This document shows positions 1 to 11,284 of a stretch of 64,000 bases of DNA, piece by piece. The DNA lies in NCBI GenBank assembly GCA_024734555.1, contig JANPWX010000073.1, forward strand, positions 2,108,465 to 2,172,464. The letters are read 5' to 3'. A program made the translations under genes and the position numbers. The notes below the pieces were generated by a model, which had not been told where the DNA came from, searched no databases, and saw only the letters and a program-made list of their open reading frames with translations. Within the stretch, counting starts at the first letter, position 1, and each line of letters starts with the position of its first letter. The DNA is from Trochalopteron elliotii (taxonomy: Eukaryota > Chordata > Aves > Passeriformes > Leiothrichidae).

Positions 1-837
1 ATCCCTCTCTCTTTCCCCTCTTGCCGTTTTGCTGCTGGGGGTAGAGGGCAGTGGGGGAAGTTGTTAGCTGGATCTTGTAAGAGTGTGTGTGAAGTGAGAA
101 GATTAGAGAAGGCTCATCACAGAGCTGAGGCGAAGGCAGGAGATCTGATGCAGGGCGTGTTGTGGCATCCTCTGGCAAAAGGGTGGCACACCCCTCCGTG
201 AGTGCAGTGGGATGGGGTTTCTGTGCTTGATTGTGTGTGCAGCAGGCTGCTGAGGTTTGGCCTGATGCACAGATGTTGTCTTACAGAAGAGATGATCAAA
301 GGGTTAACAGAGAAAAGATGATTAAAGAGGAGTGTGGGAATTGTGGCACAGAGCTGTTACCACAACATGCTTTGGAGAAAGAGGGCAGAAAATGCAGTCC
401 ATAAACTCACTATATTTATTTTTCCCCAAAATTAGGTAAGAGCTGTGGCTTGCTGGCAAAGCAACACAGCATATTTCATTAATCCTAGCAGCTTGCTTCT
501 TCTCACTAGTGGGGCTCTGGCAGAGAATTGTGGGTTTGGGTCTGCTGTAAAAAAAAATAATAATTATTTGGAATTACAACAACAATTTTTAAAAAACCCA
601 AGTAATTATCCCAGTGAGACCCAATACATCATTGATAATGCTGTAAAATCTCCATGTTAAAGTAATAATTTAAAGAGCAGCTTCACCAGGCCCTAAAGGG
701 CTTCCTTCTTGCCTTTTCATCCCTCTAGGTTCTAAATATCACCCATCCCTTCCCAAAGTGATGAAATACCCCCACTCCATCTCCACAGCCTAGGCCGTAG
801 GCACTGTGCTGCTTTCTCTGAGGCAGAATGGGGAGCC

Positions 838-1165
838 CACGGTTGAGATCCCGGCTGTGGTGTGTCCTCCTCCTCCTCCTCACCCCGCGCATCCCCCGCG
901 CTGGCAGTGGCTGCAGACAGCCGGGGGAAGCCGCGCTGGGGCTTTCCAGGCAAACGCCGCCTCTCAGCAGCGGGGCCCGTCTGTTCGCCGGAGGAGAGAG
1001 AGGGCGGAAAGCTTGGGGCCGAGAGCTGCTGGAGTGACAGGCACAACATAAACTGCGATGAGTGTTACGGCAACACGCTGGGAAATCAGTGCGCTGAGTG
1101 CCGCTGCCTCGGCGGGAGGAGGAGCAGGAGTCACGGTGCTGGGAACCAAAGTACCGAGGCCTGAG
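838..1165. promoter_or_regulatory. CpG-dense GC-rich block, possible alternative promoter or regulatory CpG island
   Basis: About 26 CpG dinucleotides occur in roughly 330 bp, while the surrounding intron is strongly CpG-poor. The block is GC-rich, with CGCG, CCGG and GCGG runs. A + strand reading frame from the ATG at 828 begins MGSPRLRSRLWCVLLLLLTP, which resembles a signal peptide: a basic start, then a hydrophobic Leu stretch. LSAMP is known to use alternative first exons with different signal peptides, so an alternative 5' exon is conceivable. No strong splice donor is visible: the GT sites near 1037 and 1149 have poor context. The frame after the signal-like part does not resemble Ig sequence. 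Unmethylated CpG island status is an inference; the CpG density is directly visible. Confidence 0.5.
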
Positions 1166-1954
1166 GCAGAAGAGGTGGTGAAATCTCCAGGCTTGCATTG
1201 CCAGGATTAGAGATGTGGATGCTTAAGCCTCGCTCTCCCTTTCTTCACTCACTCTCCCACCCGGCAATAGGAACGAGCCCAAATACTTTGAGGAAAAAAA
1301 AAAAAAAAAAGTCTCTTTCCAGATAGAGTGTTCTTCGGAGCTTACAAAGGCAGGTTTGCAGGAGCGCTGCTTTGGCCCAGTGCTGTGTGTTAGACGGGCA
1401 GGTGATGGAGGAGAGAGGATGAGCAGCAGGACTTGATCCTGTCCTCTCCTGCCTGCATGCTGCCAAATGTCCCAGCCCATCATGAAATCCAGGGACCAGG
1501 AATGATGGTGGGCAGCCCTCTATCCCGTCCAAGTCAATGGTTCCTGCTGAAGGTCCAAGATCGTTCTCCTGCAGAAAAGCATCACCCCATCCTCCTCCTC
1601 CTGTAGCAGGGCTCAGCCCCATTGTTTGCATTTGCATGTGGGGCAAATGAGCCTGAGGGAGGAATGCAAGGATGACCTGGGTTTCTTTCTCCACATCCAA
1701 CTGTTGCTAAAAATCTTCAGGTGCCAAACTTGGCTGTGTTTGTTTACAAGGAGGCAAGGAGGGCATGGCAATGTGGGGCATGGCAGCAAGGTCTTTTGTC
1801 CTTCTGTGTCTGTGGTTTGAAATGGTGCAAGGTCAACAGTTCCCAAGTTCTCACGGTGATCATGCAAGGCAAGCCCATCACCCATTCACTGTCCCCTCAT
1901 TAGCCACATCAGAGATGTCAAGAAATTAAACCTGCAACCATAAGGAAAAGAATA

Positions 1955-2230
1955 ATGCATGGATCACAAGTCGTTTATTAGCTTTCACTGAGGCTGATGG
2001 TAATGCCTCCAATAAGTCTAATGAAAAGCGTTTGACTGTCTCTCTGAACTTGATTATTGATTATTAGTGAACGATAAGAGTCCATTGATATCTGGCTGAT
2101 GCCATGCTCCTATTGCTTTGCAGTTAAAATGTCAGTTAACATGCCATTTAATATTCTATTAGTATTGAATTAGCACTTATTACACTGTGAAAATCATCAC
2201 CATAAATCCTTATTAAAGCGTGATACATTC
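1955..2230. promoter_or_regulatory. Candidate conserved non-coding element, A/T-rich with homeodomain-type motifs
   Basis: A dense run of TAAT, ATTA and TGATTAT motifs, including two spaced TGATTATT copies at 2051-2068, sits in otherwise ordinary intron. It shows no repeat signature and no reading frame of note. Introns of IgLON genes are large and known to harbour conserved elements. Conservation itself could not be tested, so this is a compositional judgement only. Confidence 0.25.
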
Positions 2231-3769
2231 AGCTGGGTGGCATCTCTGGCAGACTAAGAGGGTGTGAGTGTGCAGACAGACACACTGAGATGCATCATCC
2301 ATGTGAATGCATGTTCAGAGCATGCCAGGACTTGGAATTTCCACATTTGTACGTTGATTTTCCCTGACAGCTTGAGAGAAGTGGGTATGGTGAACAGAGG
2401 GCTCAAATCCATTTCATTTACTCTTCCCATTTTCCTCTTTTTTTTTTTTTTTTGTTCTCTTTCCTTTCTTTATTTTGGTAGCACCTGCTAACTTATTTGA
2501 AGGGCAGTTGCAAGATTGCCTGACTGTAGCACTGTCCTAGGGCTGACCTGGATACATTTAAGACAGTTTATGACACATCTTCTCTTCCAGGGAGAGGAGG
2601 GAGGATCCCTGATTGGGCCTATCCACAGGAGCAAAAGGACAAGGCTTTGTTCAGACCACACCACTGAACTGTTACTGACAAGACACCACACAGGGGCATA
2701 TTTGCTACCCCAAACAGAGAGTTACAATGATCAGGGGCAGGGCAGAGCTGCTGAGTGCTTGCTGTAGCCTGGTGGGGATGGGAAAGCAGCCTGCTGGGGA
2801 TGGTGCAGTGCCATGGATCTGCTGGAGTCCAGCAGCACTGATAGCTGTTGAGGGGGATTTTCAAAAGTGACTGAGAAACTTCAGCTCCCACTGACTTCAG
2901 CTTCCACTGTTAATCTGCTTAGCTTTTCACTACCAAAATACCTGACCCCTGATTCTCGGTGCTGTTACAACTCTTGCATTTGCAAGAGGGCTCTTGACCC
3001 TAAGGCACCCAGCTCTGGAGGCAGTCTGGGTGTACCTACAGGGCCACTGCTCCCAGCCCTGGAGCACACTGCACTCCCTGCATCCTGGCTTTCACCTCCC
3101 ATCACTGGTGATTACAGCCTGGGATGGCCAATGCAACTGGAGCAATGCCTCATTGAAGTGGTGCTGGTCTCTACGTATAAGCAGCTGCTCACAGATTTCC
3201 CTGCATTTTTCTTTTTGACAAAGAGTAGCTTTTTGAAAACAACTCAGATCACACCTGAGAGTTCACCTCAGGGACAAGTGCCTGCCTGGCCAGGAGGGTG
3301 GCCTCTGGACTGAAGGCCAAATTCTCACTCCCCTCCCTTGGCTGGACAGCGTCAGTAAAGGACAGGATCTGTTGGACTGCTGTCTAAAGCAAATGTTTGT
3401 CAGATCGGACAGAGCTACTTACTGCTTGGCCAGCAGCATGGCATGGCTCCCATGGATGCCCACGCAGCTTGGCTTTCCTCCTGACCACAAGTAACCCCAG
3501 AACAATTTGGACAGTATCCATGGTCATACCAAAAGGGAGTGGGTGTGAGGTGCCGGCCATAATGGTGGGGTCACATCACAAAGGGAAGGCAGCTGCAGCA
3601 CAGCATGAATGAAATGCATTCAAATAGAGGAACTTGGAAAATGCCTGACCCATGCTAAAAGGCTGCTTGAAAGCCTACTGTCAAATATTTGTCTTATCTT
3701 GAAGCAATAATCTTTATCCTCTCTCTTTCTTCCTTCAAATACAACACATTCATGAATAGTGAATAGGAC

Positions 3770-3874
3770 ACAATCCTGTGCAACGTGATCTAGGAAGACC
3801 CTGCTCAAGCAGGGAGGTTTGACCATACGACCTCACTGTGGTCCCTTCCAACCTTGCCTATTCTATGATTCTGT
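3770..3874 (+). mobile_element. CR1 LINE 3' tail
   Basis: The sequence runs through the CR1 3' end: a 'gatctagg...ccctgctcaagcaggg' hairpin-like segment, then 'gaccatacgacctcactgtg', then 'gtcccttccaacct', and the terminal ATTCTATGATTCTGT repeat at 3860-3874. It is a heavily 5'-truncated insertion of about 105 bp on the + strand, typical of avian CR1. Confidence 0.85.
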
Positions 3875-4536
3875 AACAGCAGTGGCAAGAGGTGCTGGGT
3901 TATTTGGATGCTGGGACACTGTGGGCAGAGCTCTGAGAGGTGAAGGAGCAACAGCTCTGGAGAATGAGCTTCCCTGTTTATTTGCAGAGCAAATGTGTTT
4001 TGAGCTGCAGCAGGGCAAAGCTGCTCTCAGTCTGTCTGAGCTCAGCCCTGGGGGGTACAGCTGCCAGAGTGAAAGAGAGGTTATGTCTGCCTGTCTTCTT
4101 CAGCCCTGGTCCTCTTGAATGAGACACAGCTGAGGGTGAGCAGGACATGTCTCGTCTGTGGCAGCTCCTCATCTTTTCTGTGCAAGTCTCCTTCTGGTGG
4201 TGGCACATGGTACAGAGCAGGTGCCTTTGCCAGAAATGCATTTGTCTTCACAGCACCTACTCTGCTCTCCATCAAGAAACAAAATACTTGTCAAGTTACA
4301 GTTGCAAGGGGGTTAGTTTGACCTCTGACTTGTGAAGGTTGGCACTCAGGGCCGTGGCAGTTGCTGGTCCTCCTGCTGCTCCTCTGCTTGCTGCCCCTGG
4401 CTGTCATTCCTCCTCTACTGTCCCCCTGAGATGTTCACAGGACATGCTGCATGTGTCACAGGGATGACAGTGACACTCCCACAGCCTGAGACCTTCACTT
4501 GCCTGCACAAACAGGCAGATGTGCATCAGTAAGAGA

Positions 4537-4574
<38 letters not shown>

Positions 4575-5159
4575 TAGGAGGGTGAGGTTGGAACTTTTTT
4601 TTTTTTTTTGTCAGAAGGCTGTAGATGGGAGATACACTATAGTTTCCTCCCCTTGTGCTGCTGAAACGAGAGATGGAGGAGCTGTGCCCTGAGCTAACAA
4701 AGCTGGAGCCCTGAACCTTTGCCCTCCAGGCTGGAAGGGGTCTGGGAGTTTAACTATTGTATAGTCAGATTTTTGAAGGTGAGGGAGAAGCATGGGAAGA
4801 ACTACTTTCAACCTTTTTCACTGGCAGGGTTGGAAGGGATTTGGTGATCAAGATCTCATGTGGCCTTCCAAATTAATTTTTGGTGCACGTGTAGGCCACA
4901 GGCAAAACGAAGAGAGAACAAGAGGCATATCTGCCCCAAATCCTGTGGATTTATGAGCTGAAGGTTCCTTAAACTCTTTTGAAGAGTTGAATTGCTAAAT
5001 ACTTGTCTATGGGACAGCAATGATGAGAAGATTCTGTGGTTCCCTGGCAAGGCAGGACTGTGCTGTGAAGTTTCTAAGCAAAGCAGTAAAGAGAAGGGAC
5101 AAAAGGGAGATGATGGAGAGGGTCATTAATCTCCCCCTTACCTGTCTCATCCTCTGCAG
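3875..5159 (+). other. Unique intron sequence before the Ig1 exon
   Basis: Apart from the GT repeat and T-run this stretch has no recognised element. A short 'gggttggaaggga' piece at 4828-4840 recalls a reverse CR1 tail but is too short to call. The last 60 bases carry the branch-site candidate (TTAAT, A at 5129) and the polypyrimidine tract of the exon at 5160. Confidence 0.6.
4537..4574 (+). repeat. (GT)n microsatellite
   Basis: About 13 uninterrupted GT units are followed by two interrupted ATGTGT units. A T15 run follows at 4595-4609. The pair lies about 600 bp before the exon at 5160. Length is likely polymorphic between individuals. Confidence 0.95.
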
Positions 5160-5392
5160 GTGTTATGTAGAAGACAGAAGCTCCAAGGTGGCCTGGTTAA
5201 ACCGTTCCGGCATCATTTTTGCTGGAGAGGACAAGTGGTCCCTGGACCCTCGAGTAGAGCTGGAGAAGAGAAACCCCCTGGAATACAGCCTGCGGATCCA
5301 GAAAGTGGATGTCTATGATGAGGGGTCCTATACGTGTTCAGTGCAGACACAGCATCATCCCAAGACTTCCCAGGTTTACTTGATCGTGCAAG
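5160..5392 (+). CDS. LSAMP: LSAMP coding exon: most of Ig domain 1
   Basis: This 233-bp internal exon belongs to an IgLON cell-adhesion gene. IgLONs are GPI-anchored neuronal surface proteins with three Ig domains that mediate homophilic and heterophilic adhesion and guide neurite growth. The exon starts after a pyrimidine-rich tract and CAG at 5157-5159, with a plausible branch A near 5129, and ends before GTAAGC at 5393. It opens with the third base of a codon, then 77 full codons, then one base. Visible are the first Ig cysteine (5161-5163), the core Trp 11 residues later, an N-R-S glycosylation sequon, the segment [13 protein letters not shown], and the [10 protein letters not shown] motif holding the second cysteine (5335-5337). 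[10 protein letters not shown] leads to the hinge. I recall NTM and OPCML differing in several of these stretches, so LSAMP fits best. No stop or frameshift is present. Its length is not a multiple of three, so skipping it would break the frame. Confidence 0.95.
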
Positions 5393-8300
5393 GTAAGCAA
5401 CATGCCTGATAGGAGAGCAAAGGGCAAAAGACACATTGAGTGGAGGGACCTGTATTTTTGTAAGAGAAACTCCAGAGTCAGTAGCCTTTGTATCCTATGT
5501 GTTTACACAGGAGTCAGCTGGACTCTTCCCTTCCACTGTGGCATAGCATGGTTTTACTCTGCTGTCACTTTGTCCTTTTAAAAGTGGTGACAGAGCAGGG
5601 GACACCAGTGATGCCAAGCTGTATTCTAGTATAATGCAAACCTGGCTCCTGGCTCTGGTTGTTTGGCACTAATGAGAAAGCATTTGTTTATAATGACACT
5701 TTTCAGAACATTGTGCCTCATCTCTTCCCAGAGACCTCTCTGGTTTCTTCGCCTCCTCCTTTCTCAGGTTTCCTTTCTTTTTTCTTGTGTCAACAAGCTA
5801 CTGTGCTATGTTTTTTGGCCTTCCATAGTCAACTCTTTGCCAGGCAAAGGAATTAATTTTCCTGTGAGTTTTTGCATGCTGGGTCATTGGTTTGCAGGGT
5901 GTACCATCACTAGGCATGTGTGAAACCTGGTACCTGAGGAAGCTGCCGCATACCTTATGTTTCCCTCTCCTTTTTTAGCTGCTCTTCTCCTGTGTGTGTT
6001 ACAAGGGACAGGAATCTTGGCAAATCAGCATTGTCCTATCTGTCTGCCTCCACTTATAGCATAACAGGGAGTAAACAAATTAAAGAGTTCACCAATTATT
6101 AGTAAGGTCATTAGTGAGTTTACTTGTTCTATCCTGTCCAGACCAGAACACCAAACAAGTGAGTTTACCCAGTTTTGTTTAGTTTTGCTTTTAATCTTTA
6201 TGCTATTTTGTCTATCTGCCTATTTATCTAAAATATTTACAGAGCAGCTTAGGTGATATATAGGTATGAATGTGCTTGATACATATTACAGATATGTTCA
6301 ACTTCCCTATTATCCTTCAGGCAGGAATTTGTTATTTCTCCTGGTTTGTCTAATAACCCATTAGGCTGCAGATTTTATTTCCCCCAGCAAGTTTTTGAAT
6401 TTCTCTGATTATAAATGCATGCAGAAAGGGACTTTTCCCCTTGCTGGCTCTGCTTGGCAAACTGGGGGGCTAAATAGCATCCCGAGTATTTATCTGCAAG
6501 GTGAAGAAGTCTGGACGTGTCATCAGAGGTGATGCTTTGCACACAGGTGTAGTGAGCCAGAAGGCTCCTGGTTGGTTTTCTTACCCAGAATCCTCCCCCA
6601 GCAGCAGGAAGAGTGGCCCACACCCACACACAGAGCAGCTCTCCCAGCCTGGCTGTGTGCTTGCTGCAGGAAATGCATTCCCCAGCCCTGGAGATGTACC
6701 CTGCCTCCCTACAGCAGAGCAGAGCCAGCCCTCTGTAGGTGGTTTATTGCTGGTGAAATCTCTCAGCACACAATTTCCATTTACCTGTCAAGAAAAATAT
6801 AGGGACAAATGAATTCTAGAGCCATGCATATGTATTATTAATTTTATTTGTGCCTATTAGATATGGGCCTAAGCAGCAAAATTGAGTTCCCTAGCTTAGC
6901 TTTCACTTAAATACGTGGATATCTGGCTCTGAACTACTGCCACCTTTCTGAGAATGAGAAAATTTAGGTTTTGACACTCCTAAACTCTAGATGCCTGTAA
7001 ATAAGGTATCTGTGGGTAATCTTTGTTCTAATACCTGCCACAGATTTAATAAAAAACCCATTGTGATATTGTGCTTACTGTATAATCCTGTAATAAGTGA
7101 AACTCATAGCTTTAATTTTTCTAACATTAAATTTAATCTGGAAAAAAAAGTGAAGGAAAATATAAATACAAAATCCTTTACAATTTGGAAGAGTTAGTCT
7201 CATTTTAAAAACATTTTAAAATAATCTTAACTAATAAAACTAATTCAATACAAAATAATGTATGATAGAAAATAATCCCTGTAGTCTCAGAGTATTATTT
7301 TCTTATATTTATTGCTATTTTTCTAGGATTTGCAGGTTGTCTGCCTGAAAAATAGTCTGCTACTAGTACAAATTAAAGGAGTTTGGATATTGAGTCATGC
7401 TAAACTATTTAGTTTTCTTTTTTTAATGTCATTTATTTACTTCTCTTGTTTTTGTGTTCATACATTTCAAAAACATTTGAAGCTCTGGGCATCCCAAATG
7501 TAAAAATAAATAATTAAATAAATAAATAAAGAAAAGAAAATACAGTTCCTGAAACATTAAATGACAGAGTGGTCAACTGGTCTGCCTGGTAATCTGGGAG
7601 GAGAATTTCTGGAATAATGGTCAGTGATCTCCTTTGAACAAGCCCAGAGGAACAAAAGCAAACCAGGATCAGAGACTCACTGCTAGTTTTGTGCACATGA
7701 TTGGTGCCTGGATTTGCCAGGAAAGATACTGCAATGACAGCTGCTCCTGCCTTGGAGCCAATAGGTTGGTTTAGGGCCATGTCCAGGCTTCCTACTCCTC
7801 TCACTCAGTGCTGTCACAGATATTTCTGCTCCCCACTACCAAGACAAATCCTTAATCTCTCTCAGTTCAACTCCCTCATCAGTCTAGCCCCTGTGAGAAC
7901 ACAACTCCTGTTACCCCTCGACACCAATGGGATAGTTATATCAGAGACTAATAAGTGGGTAGGCAGATCCTAGAGTGCTGTTAGAGCCCTTAAAACTGAA
8001 GACCACTCCTTGTCCACAGTGCCTGCTGAAGTCAGCAGTCTCCAGTGTATCCTGAATGTTCTCTCTGTTTAGATCACTGCAGTCTAATGGAGTTGCATTC
8101 TAGGACCAGATCCTTTCCAGCCTTGAGAAAATCAGCTTTCCCTGGGGTGAGCTCTGCTTGGTGAACTCTACTGGCCAGAGCTGCAGAAGTATATCACAGA
8201 AAAAGGGGCATCACCTCTCTAATGTATGTGCTCAAGTCCTTTAGTATTTCCATGCGAAGAACCAGTTCTACTTTGTCAGCCAGCACCAATCTCTGCAAAA

Positions 8301-9469
8301 ACAGCCTACTTGGTCTGCTCCTTTCCTCTCTTAAGTGTGTACATCCATGGATAAGATCCCTCTCAACTGGGCATATTGCAGAAGTCTAAAAGGGGCGCAA
8401 TGAAATGACACTTAAAAAAAATCAGAACTTCATGGACAGCTAAAAGCTGAAAAAGTTGTCCTCATAAGTCTTTCCAGGTTTTGAAACATAAAGCCAACTC
8501 TTCTCATAGAAGTAGGCATTTGCTGCCAAAAGATTCATTAGTACAGCTGTGGCCACCTCTTCCATCTTTTGGACCCAGGTGGGCAGCATTGCTTGCAGTT
8601 CACTAGACTGGAAATATCTGTCTCTGCCCAGCTCAGTTGCTACCAGGTGCTCTCTCTACTGGGGTGGCCACACCAAGAGACTGCTCTGAGCCATCACCTC
8701 ATTTAAAGCGTTTTGTGCTGCTTCAATTTTGGTATAATGGCCAGTCACAAAGTTTTCTGTTTACTACCCCAGTTATTTCTGCTGGTGTCTGATCAAAAGA
8801 GTTTCAAAACACTTGAAAGGACCTGCAAGAGATGGTCCGGTACTTCCCCATGCAGTGAGACAGGATCAGCTCTACAGTGGCTGCCCCATATATGTATTTT
8901 TTGAAGATGCCCTGTGCCTGCAGAGCTGATGCATGTCCATTATTTCACTCGCCTTGCATTTGGAAAGCTTTTATTAACATATGATCCAAATTGATTCTGC
9001 TGCCAATTATTTCTGGTCCTTCCAAGATACATAGTGGTTATTTCTCCTTTTCCTCAAAACTGCCTTTTATCTGCATGAAACCCCGTTGTCTCAGAGATCT
9101 CTAGTGTAGGGTAACAGGCTCACTGCTTTCCAGAGGTCATATTTTTTCAACCCCTGTGGCATATATATTTCACTACTGTTTGATTTTACTACATGTTTTC
9201 CTTAAATGTACTGTCCGAAACCAAAACAAGAGTTCCAGTTTAGGACTCAATCATGCAGATACAAGTACCAGCCGTGTTTTGCATATCACACTTCACTTAC
9301 CCAACCCCAGAATGAAATGAGATTTACCTTTTTTATATGAGTGCCTCACTGCTTTCACTTATTTAGTCTTTCTGTGTTTCTAATCCTCTCTTACTGGTCT
9401 GCAGCTCATTCTTCACTTTTGTATTTGAACATTTATTGGTTCCCCCCCTTCCTGAGAATACTTCTTTGT
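5393..9469 (+). other. Unique intron stretch, partly A/T-rich
   Basis: No gene or recognisable transposon is seen. Positions 6960-7540 are strongly A/T-rich and end with an (AAAT)n-like tract at 7501-7535. Confidence 0.6.
7501..7535 (+). repeat. (AAAT)n-like A/T-rich simple repeat
   Basis: Imperfect AAAT units, most regular at about 7514-7530, end in an A/G-rich tail. Confidence 0.85.
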
Positions 9470-9830
9470 GCTGGCTGCTGTGGGATGTCATCTGGTCGAT
9501 CTCTCCATGGAGACTACTTCAGTTTACCTACAATCCTTGGCTCCAAAGCACTTGCAACTGCCCCCAAGTTAGTGTCATTGAAAAAAGTCAGGTGCCTTGT
9601 TTCTGTTCCATCATGAAAGTGTTAATTAAAGTATTAAAGAGATCAGGACACAAAAGCAGACTGTGGTAGCAGCCCCTTAAACTCTTCATCCCTGATGGAG
9701 AGTGATCCGTTGATTGCAGCTCTTTGAAGCATCCTGATGGAGGTTTAACATCCACTGTATTCTCTTAGCTTGTTGAAGACTGTCAGGTCTTCTGAAGTCA
9801 AGATATATCACATAATCACACATATTGCTT
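9470..9830 (-). mobile_element. Old, decayed CR1 LINE fragment
   Basis: On the reverse strand this resembles the 3' half of the CR1 coding region. Recognisable on the + strand are 'aagtattaaagagatcagga', 'gatccgttgattgcagctct' and 'gtcttctgaagtcaagatat', in the order and spacing seen in antisense avian CR1. Divergence is high and the edges are uncertain. A T-cell of unrelated sequence cannot be the cause; the alternative is chance similarity, because the matched pieces are short. Confidence 0.45.
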
Positions 9831-9861
9831 CTGAATTATCTGTTATGCCAGCTATCCTACC

Positions 9862-9878
9862 AAAAAAAAAAAAAAAAA
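9862..9878 (+). repeat. A17 homopolymer
   Basis: A 17-base A run. Other long runs in the window are A17 at 1294-1310, T16 at 2438-2453, T15 at 4595-4609, T17 at 16094-16110, T17 at 20715-20731, A14 at 24386-24399 and T16 at 62150-62165. None has a recognisable retrotransposed gene attached. Confidence 0.95.
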
Positions 9879-11129
9879 GGCAAATGAGGCTGGGGTGGCA
9901 TGATATGTGTTTGCCAAAAGTACATTGCTTTTTTTTTCCCTTTACTCCATTATTATCCTCTCGGTGCTTATAAATGGGAAGTTTAGTAATTTGTTCCAGT
10001 ATGTTGACTGATGTGTTCCAAGAGAATTGAGTCGTAACAGGTACACAATGGCTGCCCCATTCCCAGCATTACCTTGGGTTCTTGTTCTTTTAGCACTATA
10101 TCCTCAAGCCCTTCTTAGGCATTAGATAACAGTGAAAAAATTCCTGTGGTCCTTATTTGTCTCATCCAGATGACAGGCACAAGAGCACAGAGATCTTGGC
10201 ATGCATGGGGTTTAAAAATTTCTGCCATAAAGACCTAGGCCTATCCAAGTCAATCTGGAGGAGTAGCTCTACTAGGAGGAAGCAAATTGTTGACAGAGCC
10301 TTTACATATAGACATCAGTGTGAATGGAGGTAGTTGTGACTTTTCAGTGAAACAAAGACATTCCATTGTTTTTGAATTTGATTAAAATTGATCAGGAAGG
10401 TTTTACAGGTCAAAATTATGAAGACAAAAATGTATAGCATTACCACAGCCCATCTAAAACCTAACCATACTCAGCTGAGGTATGAAGAGCTTTACATTCA
10501 CATTTTCGCTCACAGCTTGGGATTCCTGCCGACTCAATAATATTTCTTGTGATTCCCAGTTGTTGATTGTAAAGATTGTGGGCTCTCCCTTGGTTTACTG
10601 TTTATTTCATGAAAAAAAATTAAGGGCATTGTCATTTTGGCAAAACAAAAACAAATTTGGAAATGTCAGCAGCAAATGGTCACAAAGAGGAGGGCTTGTT
10701 TACTGGCCAGCCCAAATGACAAACACAAAGTCAAGTGCACAGCAGCTAAGGCCAAATCCTACAGTTTTCTTTCTAACTGATAAGCATCAGTGTGTGAAAA
10801 GAAGTACAGAATGTAGCCTTTCTCCATTATGAATTGCCTTTGTAGTGCTCTTTGCTTTCAAAGATTCAGACTCACTGGTCATTGTTTCAACATGATATAA
10901 AGATGTATTTGTTGTTGCTGGGATTTAACCATAGAGAGTTTATTATTAACTCTATGAGTGGATTAGCTGTGCAACCTCTCAGTCCACTGTCCTGAAATTA
11001 GACTTTGTGCTGGTGACTGGTACAGCACAGAGAGGTCCTTTACCCACACAGGCAGTTGAGGTCAGTCTCGCTTCCTCAATACAAACTGCTTTGCCAGCGA
11101 GGCCCTTGGTTAGAGCTGGGTCTAGGGCT

Positions 11130-11284
11130 GATGTGGGAGGGTGTTGTCCACCATCCCTGGAGGAATTTGAAACATGTGTAGATGTGGCACTCAGGGACAT
11201 GGTTTAGTGGTGGATTTGCAGTGCTGGCTTAACTCGATGATCTTAGAGGGCTTTTCAAACCTAAGTGACTCTGTGGGTCTGTGA
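11130..11284 (+). mobile_element. CR1 LINE 3' end
   Basis: The sequence matches the CR1 3' terminus: 'ccatccctggagga', 'gtagatgtggcactcaggga', 'catggtttagtggtgg', 'ctcgatgatcttagagg' and a final 'gactctgtg' tail. The reading frame ends in VDVALRDMV just before a stop, which is the C-terminus of the CR1 ORF2 protein. It shares the 'catggtttagtggtgg' stretch with the copy at 25325-25917, so both belong to related subfamilies. Confidence 0.85.

Larger units (their letters stand above)
1..5159 (+). other. LSAMP: Upstream LSAMP intron, 3' end
   Basis: The preceding intron of the gene occupies this stretch up to the acceptor at 5159. The first IgLON coding exon, which would carry the signal peptide and the start of Ig1, is not visible here. 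Positions 1-837 and 1166-1950 look like unremarkable unique sequence apart from an A17 run at 1294-1310. Positions 2231-3769 hold a T16 run at 2438-2453 and nothing else recognised. The notable items (CpG block, A/T-rich block, CR1 tail, GT repeat) are listed separately. Confidence 0.85.

Noticed and set aside
725..1198. 157-codon minus-strand frame over the CpG block
   Set aside because: GC-rich sequence lowers stop frequency in all frames here. The peptide is Arg/Ser/Pro-rich with no domain, and several frames on both strands are open at once.
4801..4850. Possible antisense CR1 tail
   Set aside because: Only a short 'gggttggaaggga' match; the neighbouring consensus segments are missing.
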